DNA of 64,000 nucleotides from contig NZ_RDTE01000003.1 of assembly GCF_004125265.1 (NCBI RefSeq), forward strand, positions 6,262,001 to 6,326,000. The letters run 5' to 3'. Position numbers and translations under genes: made by a program. Position 1 is the first letter of the stretch; the number at the start of each line of letters is the position of its first letter. The notes beneath the pieces are model-generated. The model had not been told where the DNA came from and did not search any database. It was given only the letters and a program-made list of their open reading frames with translations. Source of the stretch: Streptomyces lydicus. Its GTDB lineage: Bacteria > Actinomycetota > Actinomycetes > Streptomycetales > Streptomycetaceae. Positions 1 through 8,603 of this stretch are shown one piece after another.

Positions 1-47
1 CGGGCGAGGGAGGTGAGCGAGTCGACAGGGGTGAGCGCGGTAGCCAT
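1..47 (-). CDS. nirD: nitrite reductase small subunit NirD (N-terminal end only)
   Basis: The ATG at 47 on the minus strand overlaps the nirB stop codon by one base (TGATG), so the two are translationally coupled. Only about 15 residues are inside the window (MATALTPVDSLTSLA). NirD is the Rieske-like [2Fe-2S] small subunit of assimilatory NAD(P)H nitrite reductase and normally follows nirB. The identity rests on this position and coupling, because too little protein is visible for a domain call. Confidence 0.65.
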   Translation of the reverse strand, partial: MATALTPVDSLTSLA

Positions 48-2701
48 CAGACAGAAGTCCCTTCCAGCGTGCGAACGGGCAGAGTGGGGCCGGCCAGCAG
101 CGTCAGATCCGGCTTGACCTGGTCGCGCTCCGGTACGAAGCGCACGGACGGATCGGGTGCGCCGGGCGCGTTGACGAAGGACACGAAGCGGGCCAGCCGT
201 TCGGGATCGGCGAGGGTTTCGGCCCACTCGTCGCGGTAGTGGGTGACATGGGCGGCCATCAGGGCCTCCAGCTCCTCGCCCAGCCCCAGGGAGTCGTGCA
301 CGACGACGTCCCGTACGTGGTCGAGGCCGCCCCCGATCCGCTCCAGCCAGGCCGAGGTGCGCTCCAGACGGTCGGCGGTGCGGATGTAGAACATCAGGAA
401 GCGGTCGATCAGGCGGATCAGCCCGGCGTCGTCCAGGTCCTGGGCGAGCAGGTCGGCATGGCGCGGGTCGGCGCCCCCGTTGCCGCCCACGTACAGGTTC
501 CAGCCCTGGGAGGTGGCGATGACACCGAAGTCCTTGCCGCGGGCCTCCGCGCACTCCCTCGCGCACCCGGAGACCGCGGACTTCAGCTTGTGCGGGGAGC
601 GCAGGCCCCGGTAGCGCAGCTCCAGTTCGATGGCCATACGGACCGAGTCCTGCACGCCGTAGCGGCACCAGGTCTGGCCGACGCACGACTTCACGGTGCG
701 CAGCGCCTTGCCGTACGCGTGCCCCGACTCGAAGCCGGCCGCCACCAGCCGGGCCCACACCTGCGGGAGCTGGTCGACCCGGGCGCCGAACAGATCGATC
801 CGCTGGCCACCGGTGATCTTGGTGTAGAGGCCGAAGTCGCGGGCCACCTCGCCGATCACGATCAGCTTCTCCGGAGTGATCTCCCCGCCGGGGATGCGCG
901 GCACGATGGAGTACGAGCCGTTGCGCTGGAGGTTGGCGAGGAAGTGGTCGTTGGTGTCCTGGAGGGCGGCCTGCTCCCCGTCGAGGACATAGCCGTCGGC
1001 GCCCACGCTGGGCGCGAGGGAGGCGATGATCGAACCGACGGCGGGCTTGCAGATCTCGCAGCCTTCGCCGTTCCTGGCCCCAGGGCGGCCGTGCGAGTCC
1101 AGCAGCGCGGCGAAGCTCGTCAGCCGCAGTGTCCGCACGATCTCGTAGAGCTCGGCGCGGGTGTGCGGGAAGCAGCCGCACAGACCGGTGTCGACGGTGA
1201 CGCCGGACGCGGCCAGTTCGTCGTTCATCACGGCGGTCAGCGACTTCACGCAACTGCCGCAGCCGGTACCGGCCTTGGTGCACTTCTTGATCTCGGGAAG
1301 GGTGCCGCAGGAGTGCTCGGTGACCGCCGCCCGCACCGTCCCCTTGGTCACGTTGTGGCAGTTGCACAGCACCGCGTCGTCCGGCAGCGCGGACGGGCCG
1401 AGCGCGCCGCTGTCCCCGGCCGCGGCCCCGGCGGGCAGCACCAGCTGCTCGGGCGCCAGCGGGGGAACGGTGCCGGTCAGCGGCCGCAGCATCCCGTACG
1501 CCTCGGCGTCGCCGACCAGCACACCGCCCAGCAGCTCGCCCGCGGCGCCGATCACCAGCTTCTTGTAGACGCCGCTGCGGGAGTCGGCGTAGACCACGTC
1601 CAGGCAGCCTTCGGTGGTGCCCTGCGCATCGCCGAAGGACGCGACGTCCACGCCGAGCAGCTTCAGCTTGGTGGACAGGTCAGCGCCGGTGAAGCCGGTG
1701 GGCTCCCCGGTGCCGCCGCCGAGCTGCCCTTCGAGGGTGGCGGCCGCCACCCGGGCCATGTCGTAGCCCGGGGCGACCAGCCCGTAGACCCGGCCGTCCG
1801 CGGCCAGCGCGCACTCGCCGATCGCGTACACGGCGGGGTCGTCGGTGCGGCACTGCGCGTCGACGACGATGCCGCCCCGCTCGCCGACCGGCAGCCCGCA
1901 GTCCCTGGCGAGCTGGTCGCGGGGGCGGACACCGGCCGAGAAGACCACCAGATCCGTCTCGATACGGGAGTCGTCGGACAGGCCCATGGCGGTGACCGCG
2001 CCCGCCCCGTCCGCGACGATCTCCTTGCCGCCGACGCCGGTGTGCACCTCCAGCCCCATCCCCTCGACGGTACGGCGCAGCGCCCGGCCGCCGCCCTCGT
2101 CGACCTGGAGGGCCATCAGCCGCGGGCTGAACTCCACGATGTGGGTACGCAGTCCGAGCCCCTTGAGCGCCCCGGCCGCCTCCAGGCCGAGCAGTCCGCC
2201 GCCGACCACCACACCGGTGCGGGCGTTCTTGGCGTACTCCTCGATGGCGAGCAGGTCTTCGAGGGTGCGGTAGACGAAACAGCCCGTGCTGTCCCTTCCC
2301 GGCACCGGCGGCACGAACGGGTACGAGCCGGTGGCCAGCACCAGGGCGTCGTAGCGGACGGTCAGGCCGGAGCGGGCGGTGACCGTACGGGTGGTGCGGT
2401 CGACGGCCGTGGCCGGGTCGCCGAGGTGGAGTTCGATGCCGTGCCGGGCCATGAAGTCCGGACCGGCCAGGCTCAGGTCCTCCGGGGTGCGGCCGGCGAA
2501 GTACGACGTCAGCTGGACGCGGTCGTAGGCCGGGCGGGGCTCCTCGCACAGCACGACCACCCGTGTCCGCGCGGTGACACCGCGGTCGGCCAGCTCCTCC
2601 AGGAAGCGCTGGCCGACCATGCCGTGGCCGATGAGGACGAGGGTGGGGGAGCCGGGGGCAGGGCCCGGCCTGGCATCGGGGTGCGGCGGCATCGAGGTCA
2701 T
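47..2701 (-). CDS. nirB: NAD(P)H-dependent nitrite reductase, large subunit NirB
   Basis: Cytoplasmic siroheme enzyme that reduces nitrite to ammonium with six electrons from NAD(P)H; 884 aa, full length for the family. Domains in order: FAD/NAD(P)-binding disulfide-reductase fold (GHGMVG near residue 25, second nucleotide motif GGGLLGLEAA near 168-177), then two BFD-like [2Fe-2S] cysteine sets (C446, C448, C481, C484 and C508, C510, C548, C551), then the nitrite/sulfite reductase half-domains. The siroheme-[4Fe-4S] ligands are C673 and C679, and C713 and C717 (C-x5-C and C-x3-C). All cofactor cysteines are present, so it should be active. It is followed without a gap by nirD, which fits a nitrate-assimilation operon. 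No regulatory site was recognised upstream. Confidence 0.96.
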   Translation of the reverse strand: MTSMPPHPDARPGPAPGSPTLVLIGHGMVGQRFLEELADRGVTARTRVVVLCEEPRPAYDRVQLTSYFAGRTPEDLSLAGPDFMARHGIELHLGDPATAVDRTTRTVTARSGLTVRYDALVLATGSYPFVPPVPGRDSTGCFVYRTLEDLLAIEEYAKNARTGVVVGGGLLGLEAAGALKGLGLRTHIVEFSPRLMALQVDEGGGRALRRTVEGMGLEVHTGVGGKEIVADGAGAVTAMGLSDDSRIETDLVVFSAGVRPRDQLARDCGLPVGERGGIVVDAQCRTDDPAVYAIGECALAADGRVYGLVAPGYDMARVAAATLEGQLGGGTGEPTGFTGADLSTKLKLLGVDVASFGDAQGTTEGCLDVVYADSRSGVYKKLVIGAAGELLGGVLVGDAEAYGMLRPLTGTVPPLAPEQLVLPAGAAAGDSGALGPSALPDDAVLCNCHNVTKGTVRAAVTEHSCGTLPEIKKCTKAGTGCGSCVKSLTAVMNDELAASGVTVDTGLCGCFPHTRAELYEIVRTLRLTSFAALLDSHGRPGARNGEGCEICKPAVGSIIASLAPSVGADGYVLDGEQAALQDTNDHFLANLQRNGSYSIVPRIPGGEITPEKLIVIGEVARDFGLYTKITGGQRIDLFGARVDQLPQVWARLVAAGFESGHAYGKALRTVKSCVGQTWCRYGVQDSVRMAIELELRYRGLRSPHKLKSAVSGCARECAEARGKDFGVIATSQGWNLYVGGNGGADPRHADLLAQDLDDAGLIRLIDRFLMFYIRTADRLERTSAWLERIGGGLDHVRDVVVHDSLGLGEELEALMAAHVTHYRDEWAETLADPERLARFVSFVNAPGAPDPSVRFVPERDQVKPDLTLLAGPTLPVRTLEGTSV

Positions 2702-2830
2702 GCCGTCAGCCTGCGGCGCGGCTGTTACCCGCCCGCATCTGCACTGTTTCCCGGGCGGAACGCTGCCCTCAGTGGCGGGGCCGTGGCCGTGTGAGGGGCG
2801 TCCGTGCGGGGCCGCGGCCGTGTAAGGGCG

Positions 2831-2874
2831 GCGGCCCCGAAGGCCGACCGGCGGCCCCGAAGGCCGACCGGCGG
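2831..2874. repeat. 20-bp tandem repeat, two copies
   Basis: The 20-bp unit GCGGCCCCGAAGGCCGACCG occurs at 2831-2850 and 2851-2870, followed by GCGG of a third. It lies in the spacer between the starts of nirB and the downstream end of the lipoprotein gene. The rest of 2702-2899 is GC-rich spacer with no gene that I can support. Confidence 0.7.
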
Positions 2875-2899
2875 TTCACCCCGCCAGCCGGTCAGTCCT

Positions 2900-4927
2900 T
2901 CAGCCGTTCAACTGCGCCGGGCACAGCCGCCGCGGCTGCTGGTCCCCCGCCGGCTTGGCGTCCACACAGCCGCCCGGCAGCCCGTTCACGGCCTTGCTGC
3001 CGAAGTTGGCGGTCACGGTCAGCTTGCCGTTGCCGAAGACCGTGCGCTGGACCGTACGGTCGCCGGTCAGCCACCGGAACGAGGTCAGCTGCTCGGTACC
3101 CGCGGCGCGGTGCAGCGGCGAGAAGTACTTCTGCAGCGCGGCCAGTTCGGGCCCGTTCCGCTCGAGCGCCGGGCCGTCGAGGACATAGTTGAGCGGGGTG
3201 TTGTAGAGCATCGCCAGCAGCGCCCTGGTGGTCTTCTGAGCCGGCAGTTTCTCGTACGACAGCTCCCAGCGCTCCGCATTCACCAGCGAACCGTGCAGTG
3301 CGGTCTCGTAGAGCGGCGCGCGGTACTTCGGGTCGTACATGGCGGTGGCCATCTTGCCGGGCAGCCGCACCGGCTTGAAGAAGGCGGTGGGGGCCTTCTC
3401 CGGGTAGTAGCCGCCCCACGTCTGCCGGTCCTTCTCCAGCTTCCACAGGCCGTCGTCGACCGGGGTACCCGAGCCGTGGTCGTAGGCCACCACCTTGTTG
3501 GCCCATGCCTGCGCGCTCTCCGAGCCGAGGACGAGGTTCTTCGACAGCCGCTGCATCCGGGCCAGGCGGCTCGCGCGGTCCCCGGCCTTGGTCATCTCAT
3601 GCCCCTTGCCGTGGTCACGGAACAGCTCTCCCGTCGCGTCCACGTCGAGGAAGTAGCTGTCCGCGCCGTTGGCGACCATCGTGCGGGTGCGGTCGGCGAG
3701 GTAGTGCTCGGCCGGCTCGGCCTTCTCGAAGGCGCGCGAGCTGAGGTAGCAGCCGCGGTTGCCGAAGCCGGTCTCCGGGGTGCCGTCGGCCTTGCGGACG
3801 CAGAAGTCGGGATAGACCCGGTCCGGCCAGACGGAGGTGGGGCTGTCGGCGGTCTTCGGGTCCTGGCCGTTGGCGAAGGTGTCGTACGGGCCGACGAGGT
3901 AGCCCGCCTGCTTGGCGGCCCGCACCGCCTGCGCCTTCATCGGGTCGGGTCCGGCGTCGTAACCGAGCCACATCCGGTCCACGCCCAGCTTCTTCAGCTT
4001 GTCCACCCCCGCGGCGGTGCGCGCATCGCCCCACACATAGGCGTGGAACGCGCCCAGCAGCTTGGCGTTGGCCGGGTTCTGCTCGATCTTCTTGCGCAGG
4101 CTGCCGAGTTGGCCGTGCTGCGCGAGGTAGGAGCGGTAGTCGGCGGCGGAGGCGACCGGGTTGCCGTCGGTGAGGGCGAAGGAGACCTCGTAGTCGCGGG
4201 TGCCCTCACCGGCGTCGAAGGCGTGCTCGGCGGTGGTGCGCAGCCGGCCGCCGGTGGAGGCGAACTTGAGTGAGGTGCCGAGGTCGGTGGGGGTGAGGTA
4301 GCTGACGCCGCGCCCGCCCTTGCCGCCCGCCCCGCCCATGGAGTAGCCCCACAGGGGCAGGGACAGGGCCTCGCCCATGTCGACGGTGCTGCCGGCCAGC
4401 CCGCCCTTCTCGGGGCCGGCGTTCCAGAAGGCGTCCTTCACGGGGATGTCCAGCCCCTCGCCGCGCGGGACCTGCACGGCGGAGGCGGCCTGGTCGGTGC
4501 CGGTCACCGGCCAGCTCACCGACCCGTCGCGGTCCGCCCGCAGCCTGATCCGCAGCCGCCCGCGCTCCGAACTCGCCGTCACCTGGAGCCCCTTGTCGGG
4601 GTAGCTCCAGCGCGCCCCGTCGGCCGTACGGGTCACCGGCCCCGGCCTGCCGAGCCCACCGCCGGCCGGCGCCGACAGCACCAGCTGCCGCCCGTCCTCG
4701 GTGTGCGCGTTCACGGCCAGCGAGGCGGTGTCGACGACCGCCGTGCCGCCGGAGACGGGCAGCGAGAGGCGGCTGCCCTCCAGGGTGCCGGCGGACGCGC
4801 TGTCACATCCGGCGACTCCGAGGGTGGTCGCGGTGAGCGCGAGGGAGGCGGCCAGCACCCGGGTGGTACGGCTGGTGCGGGTGGGACGGGGACGTCGCAC
4901 CGTGGCCGTGGCGAGGTGGGATTTCAT
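2900..4927 (-). CDS. glycosidase-like lipoprotein
   Basis: 675-aa exported protein. The N-terminus is arginine-rich, followed by a hydrophobic segment and a lipobox (VAGC, lipidated Cys at residue 41), so it should be anchored to the outer face of the membrane. Residues about 45-270 look like a beta-rich N-terminal domain. The middle has a TIM-barrel-like run (DRMWLGYDAGPDP, GYLVGPYDTF) and an acidic segment SYFLDVDATGEL near 424-435 that is a good candidate for a catalytic aspartate. The whole resembles the endo-alpha-N-acetylgalactosaminidase-like (GH101/GH129-related) group, but I cannot assign family or substrate. Stands alone. Upstream is an 11-bp direct repeat shared with the secreted protein gene at 16692. 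Confidence 0.6.
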   Translation of the reverse strand: MKSHLATATVRRPRPTRTSRTTRVLAASLALTATTLGVAGCDSASAGTLEGSRLSLPVSGGTAVVDTASLAVNAHTEDGRQLVLSAPAGGGLGRPGPVTRTADGARWSYPDKGLQVTASSERGRLRIRLRADRDGSVSWPVTGTDQAASAVQVPRGEGLDIPVKDAFWNAGPEKGGLAGSTVDMGEALSLPLWGYSMGGAGGKGGRGVSYLTPTDLGTSLKFASTGGRLRTTAEHAFDAGEGTRDYEVSFALTDGNPVASAADYRSYLAQHGQLGSLRKKIEQNPANAKLLGAFHAYVWGDARTAAGVDKLKKLGVDRMWLGYDAGPDPMKAQAVRAAKQAGYLVGPYDTFANGQDPKTADSPTSVWPDRVYPDFCVRKADGTPETGFGNRGCYLSSRAFEKAEPAEHYLADRTRTMVANGADSYFLDVDATGELFRDHGKGHEMTKAGDRASRLARMQRLSKNLVLGSESAQAWANKVVAYDHGSGTPVDDGLWKLEKDRQTWGGYYPEKAPTAFFKPVRLPGKMATAMYDPKYRAPLYETALHGSLVNAERWELSYEKLPAQKTTRALLAMLYNTPLNYVLDGPALERNGPELAALQKYFSPLHRAAGTEQLTSFRWLTGDRTVQRTVFGNGKLTVTANFGSKAVNGLPGGCVDAKPAGDQQPRRLCPAQLNG

Positions 4928-4950
4928 ACGTCAGTGAATAGTCAGCGGGA

Positions 4951-4968
4951 TTAAGAGAGTTCTAAGAG
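4951..4968 (-). promoter_or_regulatory. 11-bp-spaced direct repeat upstream of the glycosidase-like lipoprotein
   Basis: Read on the coding strand, CTCTTAG and CTCTTAA start exactly 11 bases apart (plus-strand TTAAGAG at 4951 and CTAAGAG at 4962). They end 23 bases before the ATG at 4927. The same arrangement with the same 23-base distance lies before the gene at 16692. Repeats phased at 11 bp are typical of OmpR-type response regulator sites. No good Shine-Dalgarno sequence follows. The remainder of 4928-5218 holds no supported gene. Confidence 0.45.
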
Positions 4969-5218
4969 GGCGTCGATGCCGCTCGGGCTCGTGCGCGTCG
5001 GCCGATCTCGCGCGGGCGGTGCCACGGCCGCCTCGCTGCCTCTCCGGAACGCGGCTGCGCCGGCCGATGCCGCGCACCTCCTTCGGATCACCTCACCGAC
5101 CGGGCGAGCGCGATGCCGCCGACCCAGGAGTCAGGAACTCGCCGTGTTGCTGCCGAGTTCCCTGTCCCTCCTTGCCGGGAGGGATATCCGGCCAGTGAGA
5201 TGATCCAGAGAGAAGGCG

Positions 5219-5602
5219 CTAGCTGACGACGAGGCAACTGGCCTTGTTGTCGAAGGCGTTGTTGCTGAAGTCGGAATCGGTGCTTTCCTTGCGGGCGTTG
5301 TAATGCCTACCCGTGCAGTCGCCGTCCTGATAGAGCCCCACGGCCACGCCCATGTTGTTGATCATTGAGCTGGCGTTGTCGCCCACCGTGACGCCATTGT
5401 CGAACTCGCGATATCCCAGATGCCTGGTGGTCTTGTGGAACACGGCTCGCCCGCCCAGGAAGTTGTCGTGCTCGAACAGACAGAAACTGTTCTTGGGGCA
5501 CGCGCCGTTGTCAGCGTGAGCGACCGGACCGAAGCCGATCAGCGCCATGACGCTCAGTGACATGGCACCGGCGCTCAGAATCGCCTTGCGCATCATCCGC
5601 AT
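5219..5602 (-). CDS. secreted peptidase-inhibitor I36-like protein
   Basis: 127 aa. A signal peptide covers residues 1-30 with a classic AHA|DN cleavage site, so the mature protein is about 97 aa and extracellular. The mature part carries Cys at 35 and 41 (ACPKNSFCLFEHDNF), a GxxxxF beta/gamma-crystallin-like pattern and two more cysteines near the C-terminus (GDCTGRHYN, ASCLVVS). This is the pattern of the small Streptomyces proteins annotated as peptidase inhibitor family I36, whose type member inhibits a metalloprotease. Activity on a protease is inferred from the family only. It is a single-gene unit. Confidence 0.75.
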   Translation of the reverse strand: MRMMRKAILSAGAMSLSVMALIGFGPVAHADNGACPKNSFCLFEHDNFLGGRAVFHKTTRHLGYREFDNGVTVGDNASSMINNMGVAVGLYQDGDCTGRHYNARKESTDSDFSNNAFDNKASCLVVS

Positions 5603-5699
5603 TGTTCCTCTCGTGAGCGCGGGGCCGTTCCCCGCTATAGGCTCGATTCAAGAGGCAGCCATGGATGCATGGAAGGCCATTCGATGAGGTTCGAATGGG

Positions 5700-5795
5700 C
5701 GTGACGTGAGACGCGTGACGTGTTCACGTGGGATGTGTGACGCGTGAACCGTGATGCGCGAACTGTGACGTAGGGCGTGTGTCGTGGCGCATCGC
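5700..5795. repeat. degenerate GTGACG-rich repeats
   Basis: The spacer between the I36-like gene and the ArsR-like gene contains several copies of cGTGACGtg/acgcGTGA and an inverted pair TTCACG/CGTGAA. These may be regulator sites or decayed tandem repeats; a similar GTGACGC-rich stretch occurs at 61.7 kb. Confidence 0.35.
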
Positions 5796-5818
5796 ATGGA
5801 TTTACGGGGGAGTTGCCG

Positions 5819-6703
5819 GTGATCCGGATGAAATTGAGTGCACGGGCTCTGGAATCGATCCGCTTTGCGGTATCACCCATGATGGAGACCGTGACGGCGA
5901 TTCAGCACAGGTGGTTCGCGCCGCACACCATGCCGGGAGAGCCGCCATGGGCCCGGACGGCCCGTGACCCGCGGCTGTGGAAGCGGCAGGACGAGGCGAA
6001 GGTCAGGTGCCTGGCCCTCTCCCTGTCGTCGTCCACCACGGCCCGGCCCCGTGCCCGGGCGCTGGTGGCCCTCCAGGAGGCAGCGGTGCGAGGGGACGAC
6101 AGACTCACCCAGCAGTTCGTGGAAGAGACCGAGCGGTTCTTCCGGCTCTGTCTGGAGCCCCACTGGCCGGCGATTGAGGAACAGGCAGGGGAGGACATCC
6201 TCTGTCGCGCGGGCGTCATCGCCAAGCGGGGGCTGGCCCATTGCCTCGCCTCGCTCCACCCCTCGGTCTCGTACCGCGACGGCATCCTGTGCGTCGCCAA
6301 CGACACCGAGCTGAACTCCGCGTACGACCGGGAGATCGTCCTCGTCCCGTCCACTTTGGCCACCCGGTGTTTCATGGCGCTGGACCACCGTGCGGGCTAC
6401 CGCCTCTGCCTTGTCTATCCGGCCCTGCGGACGGCCGGCAGCGGCAGGACCCGGACTCCACAGCGAGCGGGCGAGGTACTGAGCGAAGTTCTCGGCCATA
6501 CACGGCTGATGCTGCTGTCCAGCCTGGACCGGCCGTCCACCACCACCCGCCTCGCCGCGGTGCACCACCTCAGCCCGTCCACGGTCTCGTACCACCTCAC
6601 CCGTCTGTACCGGGCGGGCCTGCTCACCCGGCTGCGGGACGGCAGCAGTGTCCGCTACCAGCGCACCGGCGAGGCGGACCGGCTGCTCGCGCATGCCATG
6701 TGA
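5819..6703 (+). CDS. ArsR-type winged-helix transcriptional regulator
   Basis: 294 aa counted from the GTG at 5819, which has a GGGGGA ribosome site 8 bases upstream; an upstream in-frame ATG at 5777 lacks one. The C-terminal 60 residues form a winged helix-turn-helix (TRLAAVHHLSPSTVSYHLTR, then GLLTRLRDGSSVRYQRT wing). The long N-terminal part, about 230 residues with no metal-binding cysteine cluster, resembles the Streptomyces group of large ArsR-like regulators with an unknown sensory domain. No partner gene is obvious: the downstream fragment at 6705 is in another frame. The effector is unknown. Confidence 0.75.
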   Translation: MIRMKLSARALESIRFAVSPMMETVTAIQHRWFAPHTMPGEPPWARTARDPRLWKRQDEAKVRCLALSLSSSTTARPRARALVALQEAAVRGDDRLTQQFVEETERFFRLCLEPHWPAIEEQAGEDILCRAGVIAKRGLAHCLASLHPSVSYRDGILCVANDTELNSAYDREIVLVPSTLATRCFMALDHRAGYRLCLVYPALRTAGSGRTRTPQRAGEVLSEVLGHTRLMLLSSLDRPSTTTRLAAVHHLSPSTVSYHLTRLYRAGLLTRLRDGSSVRYQRTGEADRLLAHAM

Positions 6704-6704
6704 C

Positions 6705-6962
6705 CACCGGACCATCAAGGTCCATGGCAAGGGCCAGTTGATGTATTCCACCGGCGGATCTCCTTCGACGGCCGCGATGTCGAGTGAGACGCAGTCGGTC
6801 AAGACGGACGGCACGAAGTCGACCTTCTGTACGCCTGAGGTGGGTGGCAAGAAGGTGGACTGGTCGGGCAGCTTCCAGGGCTCGACGCACTGCACCACTC
6901 CGGACAGCCGCATCGAAATCGGCGATGCCACGACGCCTGTCGTCAAGGTGAAGGTTCCGTAG
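6705..6962 (+). pseudogene. C-terminal fragment of a small exported protein (possibly a short gene from ATG 6741)
   Basis: An open frame runs to 6962 and encodes a Ser/Thr/Gly-rich polypeptide with two cysteines (KSTFCTPEVGGKKVDWSG, THCTTPDSRIEIGD). It reads like the C-terminal part of a secreted protein. It has no signal peptide and starts just after the ArsR stop codon. The only plausible start, ATG 6741 with a weak AAGGG upstream, would give 73 aa. A terminator follows directly, so the fragment probably kept the tail of a lost gene. I do not recognise the family. Confidence 0.4.
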
Positions 6963-6973
6963 GGAATTGCTGA

Positions 6974-7022
6974 CGCCCCGGTCCTGCGGCTGTCCGACGA
7001 CGGCCGGGGCCGGGGCGTTTTT
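6974..7022 (+). terminator. Rho-independent terminator
   Basis: CGCCCCGG (6974-6981) pairs with CCGGGGCG (7010-7017), followed by TTTTT. It ends the transcript containing the ArsR-like gene and the fragment at 6705. Confidence 0.75.
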
Positions 7023-7090
7023 GCTGCCCCCACGTCCGGGCCGGGTAAAAAGATCGGCGTGATCACCGCCTACTGCAAGGGCATGCAGAA

Positions 7091-7765
7091 GTGCCCGAAT
7101 GGGATAAATCAGTGACAGACGAGTACGAAGAGATCGTGGAGCAGCAGGCCGACATCACGGACCTGCTGCTCCATCATGTTTACGCGCCTCTCATCGAGGA
7201 CCAACACGTACGGGGCGTCCTCCCGGCGCCTCCCACGACGGACGCCGTGCGCGTGGTCCTCGGCGACAAGGGCGAGTACGCCACCGACCGGCTCACCGCC
7301 TACGAGATCCCTCTACGCGTGGACGATGAGCTGCGCACACCCCACGACGTCGCCGCCCTCCTGCGCACCGTCCACACGGGTACCCACATCTATCCCGGCG
7401 ACCGTGTCAGCTCCGTCATGGGAATGCCCCTGTTCACCGTGGACCCCACGACCGTGGAGCCGGCTCCCTTCAGCAACGACGACTGGACGCTCACGCTCCT
7501 GCGCTGCCTGACCTCCTCCTCCACCGAGGAAAGGCCTCGGGCGCGCCTGTGCGGCTTCGTGTTCCTGGCCCCGGATCGCCTCCGCCTCTACCTCGATGCC
7601 GACGAGGAGGCCCTTCCCGGGATGACCGCCGCCGATGTCCGCCCCGGTGGCGCCCTCACCGCGCTGCTGGCGTCCCTGCCGTCGCTGCTCGACGAAGAGT
7701 GGCTCACCACCACCGACGCCGGCGACCCGCACTGCTCACGTGTCGTCGACCTCACCGACCGCTGA
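7091..7765 (+). CDS. unknown acidic cytoplasmic protein
   Basis: Up to 224 aa, with no signal peptide, membrane segment or recognised motif. It is acidic, with several LL-rich helical stretches (TDLLLHHVYAPLIEDQ, TALLASLPSLLDEEW). The start is uncertain: GTG 7091, or GTG 7112, where GTGA overlaps the stop of a short upstream frame; neither has a strong ribosome site. It sits alone between a terminator and the oppositely oriented phage-type cassette. Codon use is as in its neighbours, so it is probably a real gene, but I give no function. Confidence 0.6.
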   Translation: MPEWDKSVTDEYEEIVEQQADITDLLLHHVYAPLIEDQHVRGVLPAPPTTDAVRVVLGDKGEYATDRLTAYEIPLRVDDELRTPHDVAALLRTVHTGTHIYPGDRVSSVMGMPLFTVDPTTVEPAPFSNDDWTLTLLRCLTSSSTEERPRARLCGFVFLAPDRLRLYLDADEEALPGMTAADVRPGGALTALLASLPSLLDEEWLTTTDAGDPHCSRVVDLTDR

Positions 7766-7866
7766 CCGCCGGCCGGTCGGCCGAACGGGCGGAAGACGAC
7801 GCCGTGACCGCGGCCGGACCTCCCAGGGGCGGATGCTGGGCGGCGCCCGCCCTCTCCCTTCCCGGC

Positions 7867-8154
7867 TCAATCGAGCCACCGGGAAGCCAGCCCGGCGAGA
7901 TAGGAGAGGGACAGCGCCGTCGCGGTGATCTGGAATCCGGTGGTTCCTCCGGCCCAGTGGGCGAGCGGGGCCATGGCGGAAGCCACCCAGATGCTGGAAC
8001 ACCAGCTGCAGCTGACCAGATAGGCGGGTTTGGAATCGTCGCCGAAGCGGCCGGCCACCCAGGAGCGGAAACCCGCCGCGAGCGAGTCCTTCGTCAGGAA
8101 TCTGGTGATGCGGCACGTCGCGCCGAGGGAAAGGAGAAATGCCACAAGGCTCAT
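7867..8154 (-). CDS. DUF1360-type small membrane protein
   Basis: 95 aa with hydrophobic segments at about 1-12, 45-65 and 72-92. The motif SCSWCSSIW, after an N-terminal RITRFLTKD stretch, matches DUF1360, a family of small membrane proteins found in phages, prophages and some spore formers. Function is unknown. It starts 39 bp after the stop of the 52-aa gene at 8194 and is on the same strand, so the two are probably co-transcribed. It is the last gene of the minus-strand cassette that begins with the Ig-repeat gene. Confidence 0.7.
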   Translation of the reverse strand: MSLVAFLLSLGATCRITRFLTKDSLAAGFRSWVAGRFGDDSKPAYLVSCSWCSSIWVASAMAPLAHWAGGTTGFQITATALSLSYLAGLASRWLD

Positions 8155-8193
8155 GAGATCTACCCCGTCACCGTGAAGGCAGCCGGCCGGTCG

Positions 8194-8352
8194 CTACTGA
8201 TTGAGGACGAGGATGGTGCCGATGCCGCCCGCGCGCTGGTTGGCCGCGTCGGCCTCCTGCCAGGTGTAGTACTGGCGCACGGTGCCGTCGGGCAGGTTCA
8301 GCTGGTAGATGATGACGGTCGGGCGGGCACCGCCGCCGCAATTGCAGCCCAT
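8194..8352 (-). CDS. 52-aa Cys-rich phage-type protein (MGCNCGGG family, DUF7196-like)
   Basis: Short gene with a strong ribosome site (AAGGAG, 7 bases before ATG 8352). The protein starts MGCNCGGGARP and continues into IYQLNLPDGTVRQYYTWQEAD and AGGIGTILVLNQ. The N-terminal CxCGGG followed by a beta-hairpin with a YxxWxEA segment is typical of a small protein family encoded near structural genes of actinobacteriophages. No catalytic residue is evident; the two cysteines could bind metal. It lies between the Ig-repeat gene (251 bp away, with a hairpin between) and the DUF1360 gene (39 bp), all on the minus strand. The family call is from memory of the motif. Confidence 0.7.
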   Translation of the reverse strand: MGCNCGGGARPTVIIYQLNLPDGTVRQYYTWQEADAANQRAGGIGTILVLNQ

Positions 8353-8456
8353 GTTCCGCTCCTTCTGTTCGTTCTGTGACGTCTTGCCATGCGGGTCGGC
8401 GGCCCCTCGGCCGGCCGGCGTACCGCCGTGCCGCGGGGCCTATCCTTGGGATCCAG

Positions 8457-8498
8457 CGGCCGTCCCCCGTACTTGCACTACGGGGGACGGCCGTTTTT
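8457..8498 (+). terminator. perfect 15-bp hairpin with T-tract, plus-strand terminator
   Basis: 8457-8471 pairs perfectly with 8479-8493 around a 7-base loop, followed by TTTTT at 8494-8498. It is a textbook intrinsic terminator for plus-strand transcription, yet there is no plus-strand gene before it: the flanking genes are both on the minus strand. Either it ends a short plus-strand RNA, or it is a stem used in the minus direction without a T-tract. Confidence 0.75.
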
Positions 8499-8603
8499 GC
8501 CGGGTCGCTCATCAACTCCCTTGCCGGTCATGCCGGTTCAGGTGAGTCGCGATACAGCGTTCCGGCCGCGGTAGGTGAGCCGGGCCAGGGCCGGGGCCGG
8601 GTG

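Noticed and set aside
239..2794. 851-aa plus-strand open frame opposite nirB
   Set aside because: It is a GC-skew shadow of nirB: Gly/Ala/Val-rich, no ribosome site, no motif. The same applies to the long antisense frames opposite the ferric-reductase-like gene, dnaG, the FAD oxidoreductase, the deaminase and other genes.
2574..3192. Short plus-strand frames in the nirB-lipoprotein spacer
   Set aside because: Arg/Pro/Gly-rich composition, overlap with genes on the other strand, and no start signals.
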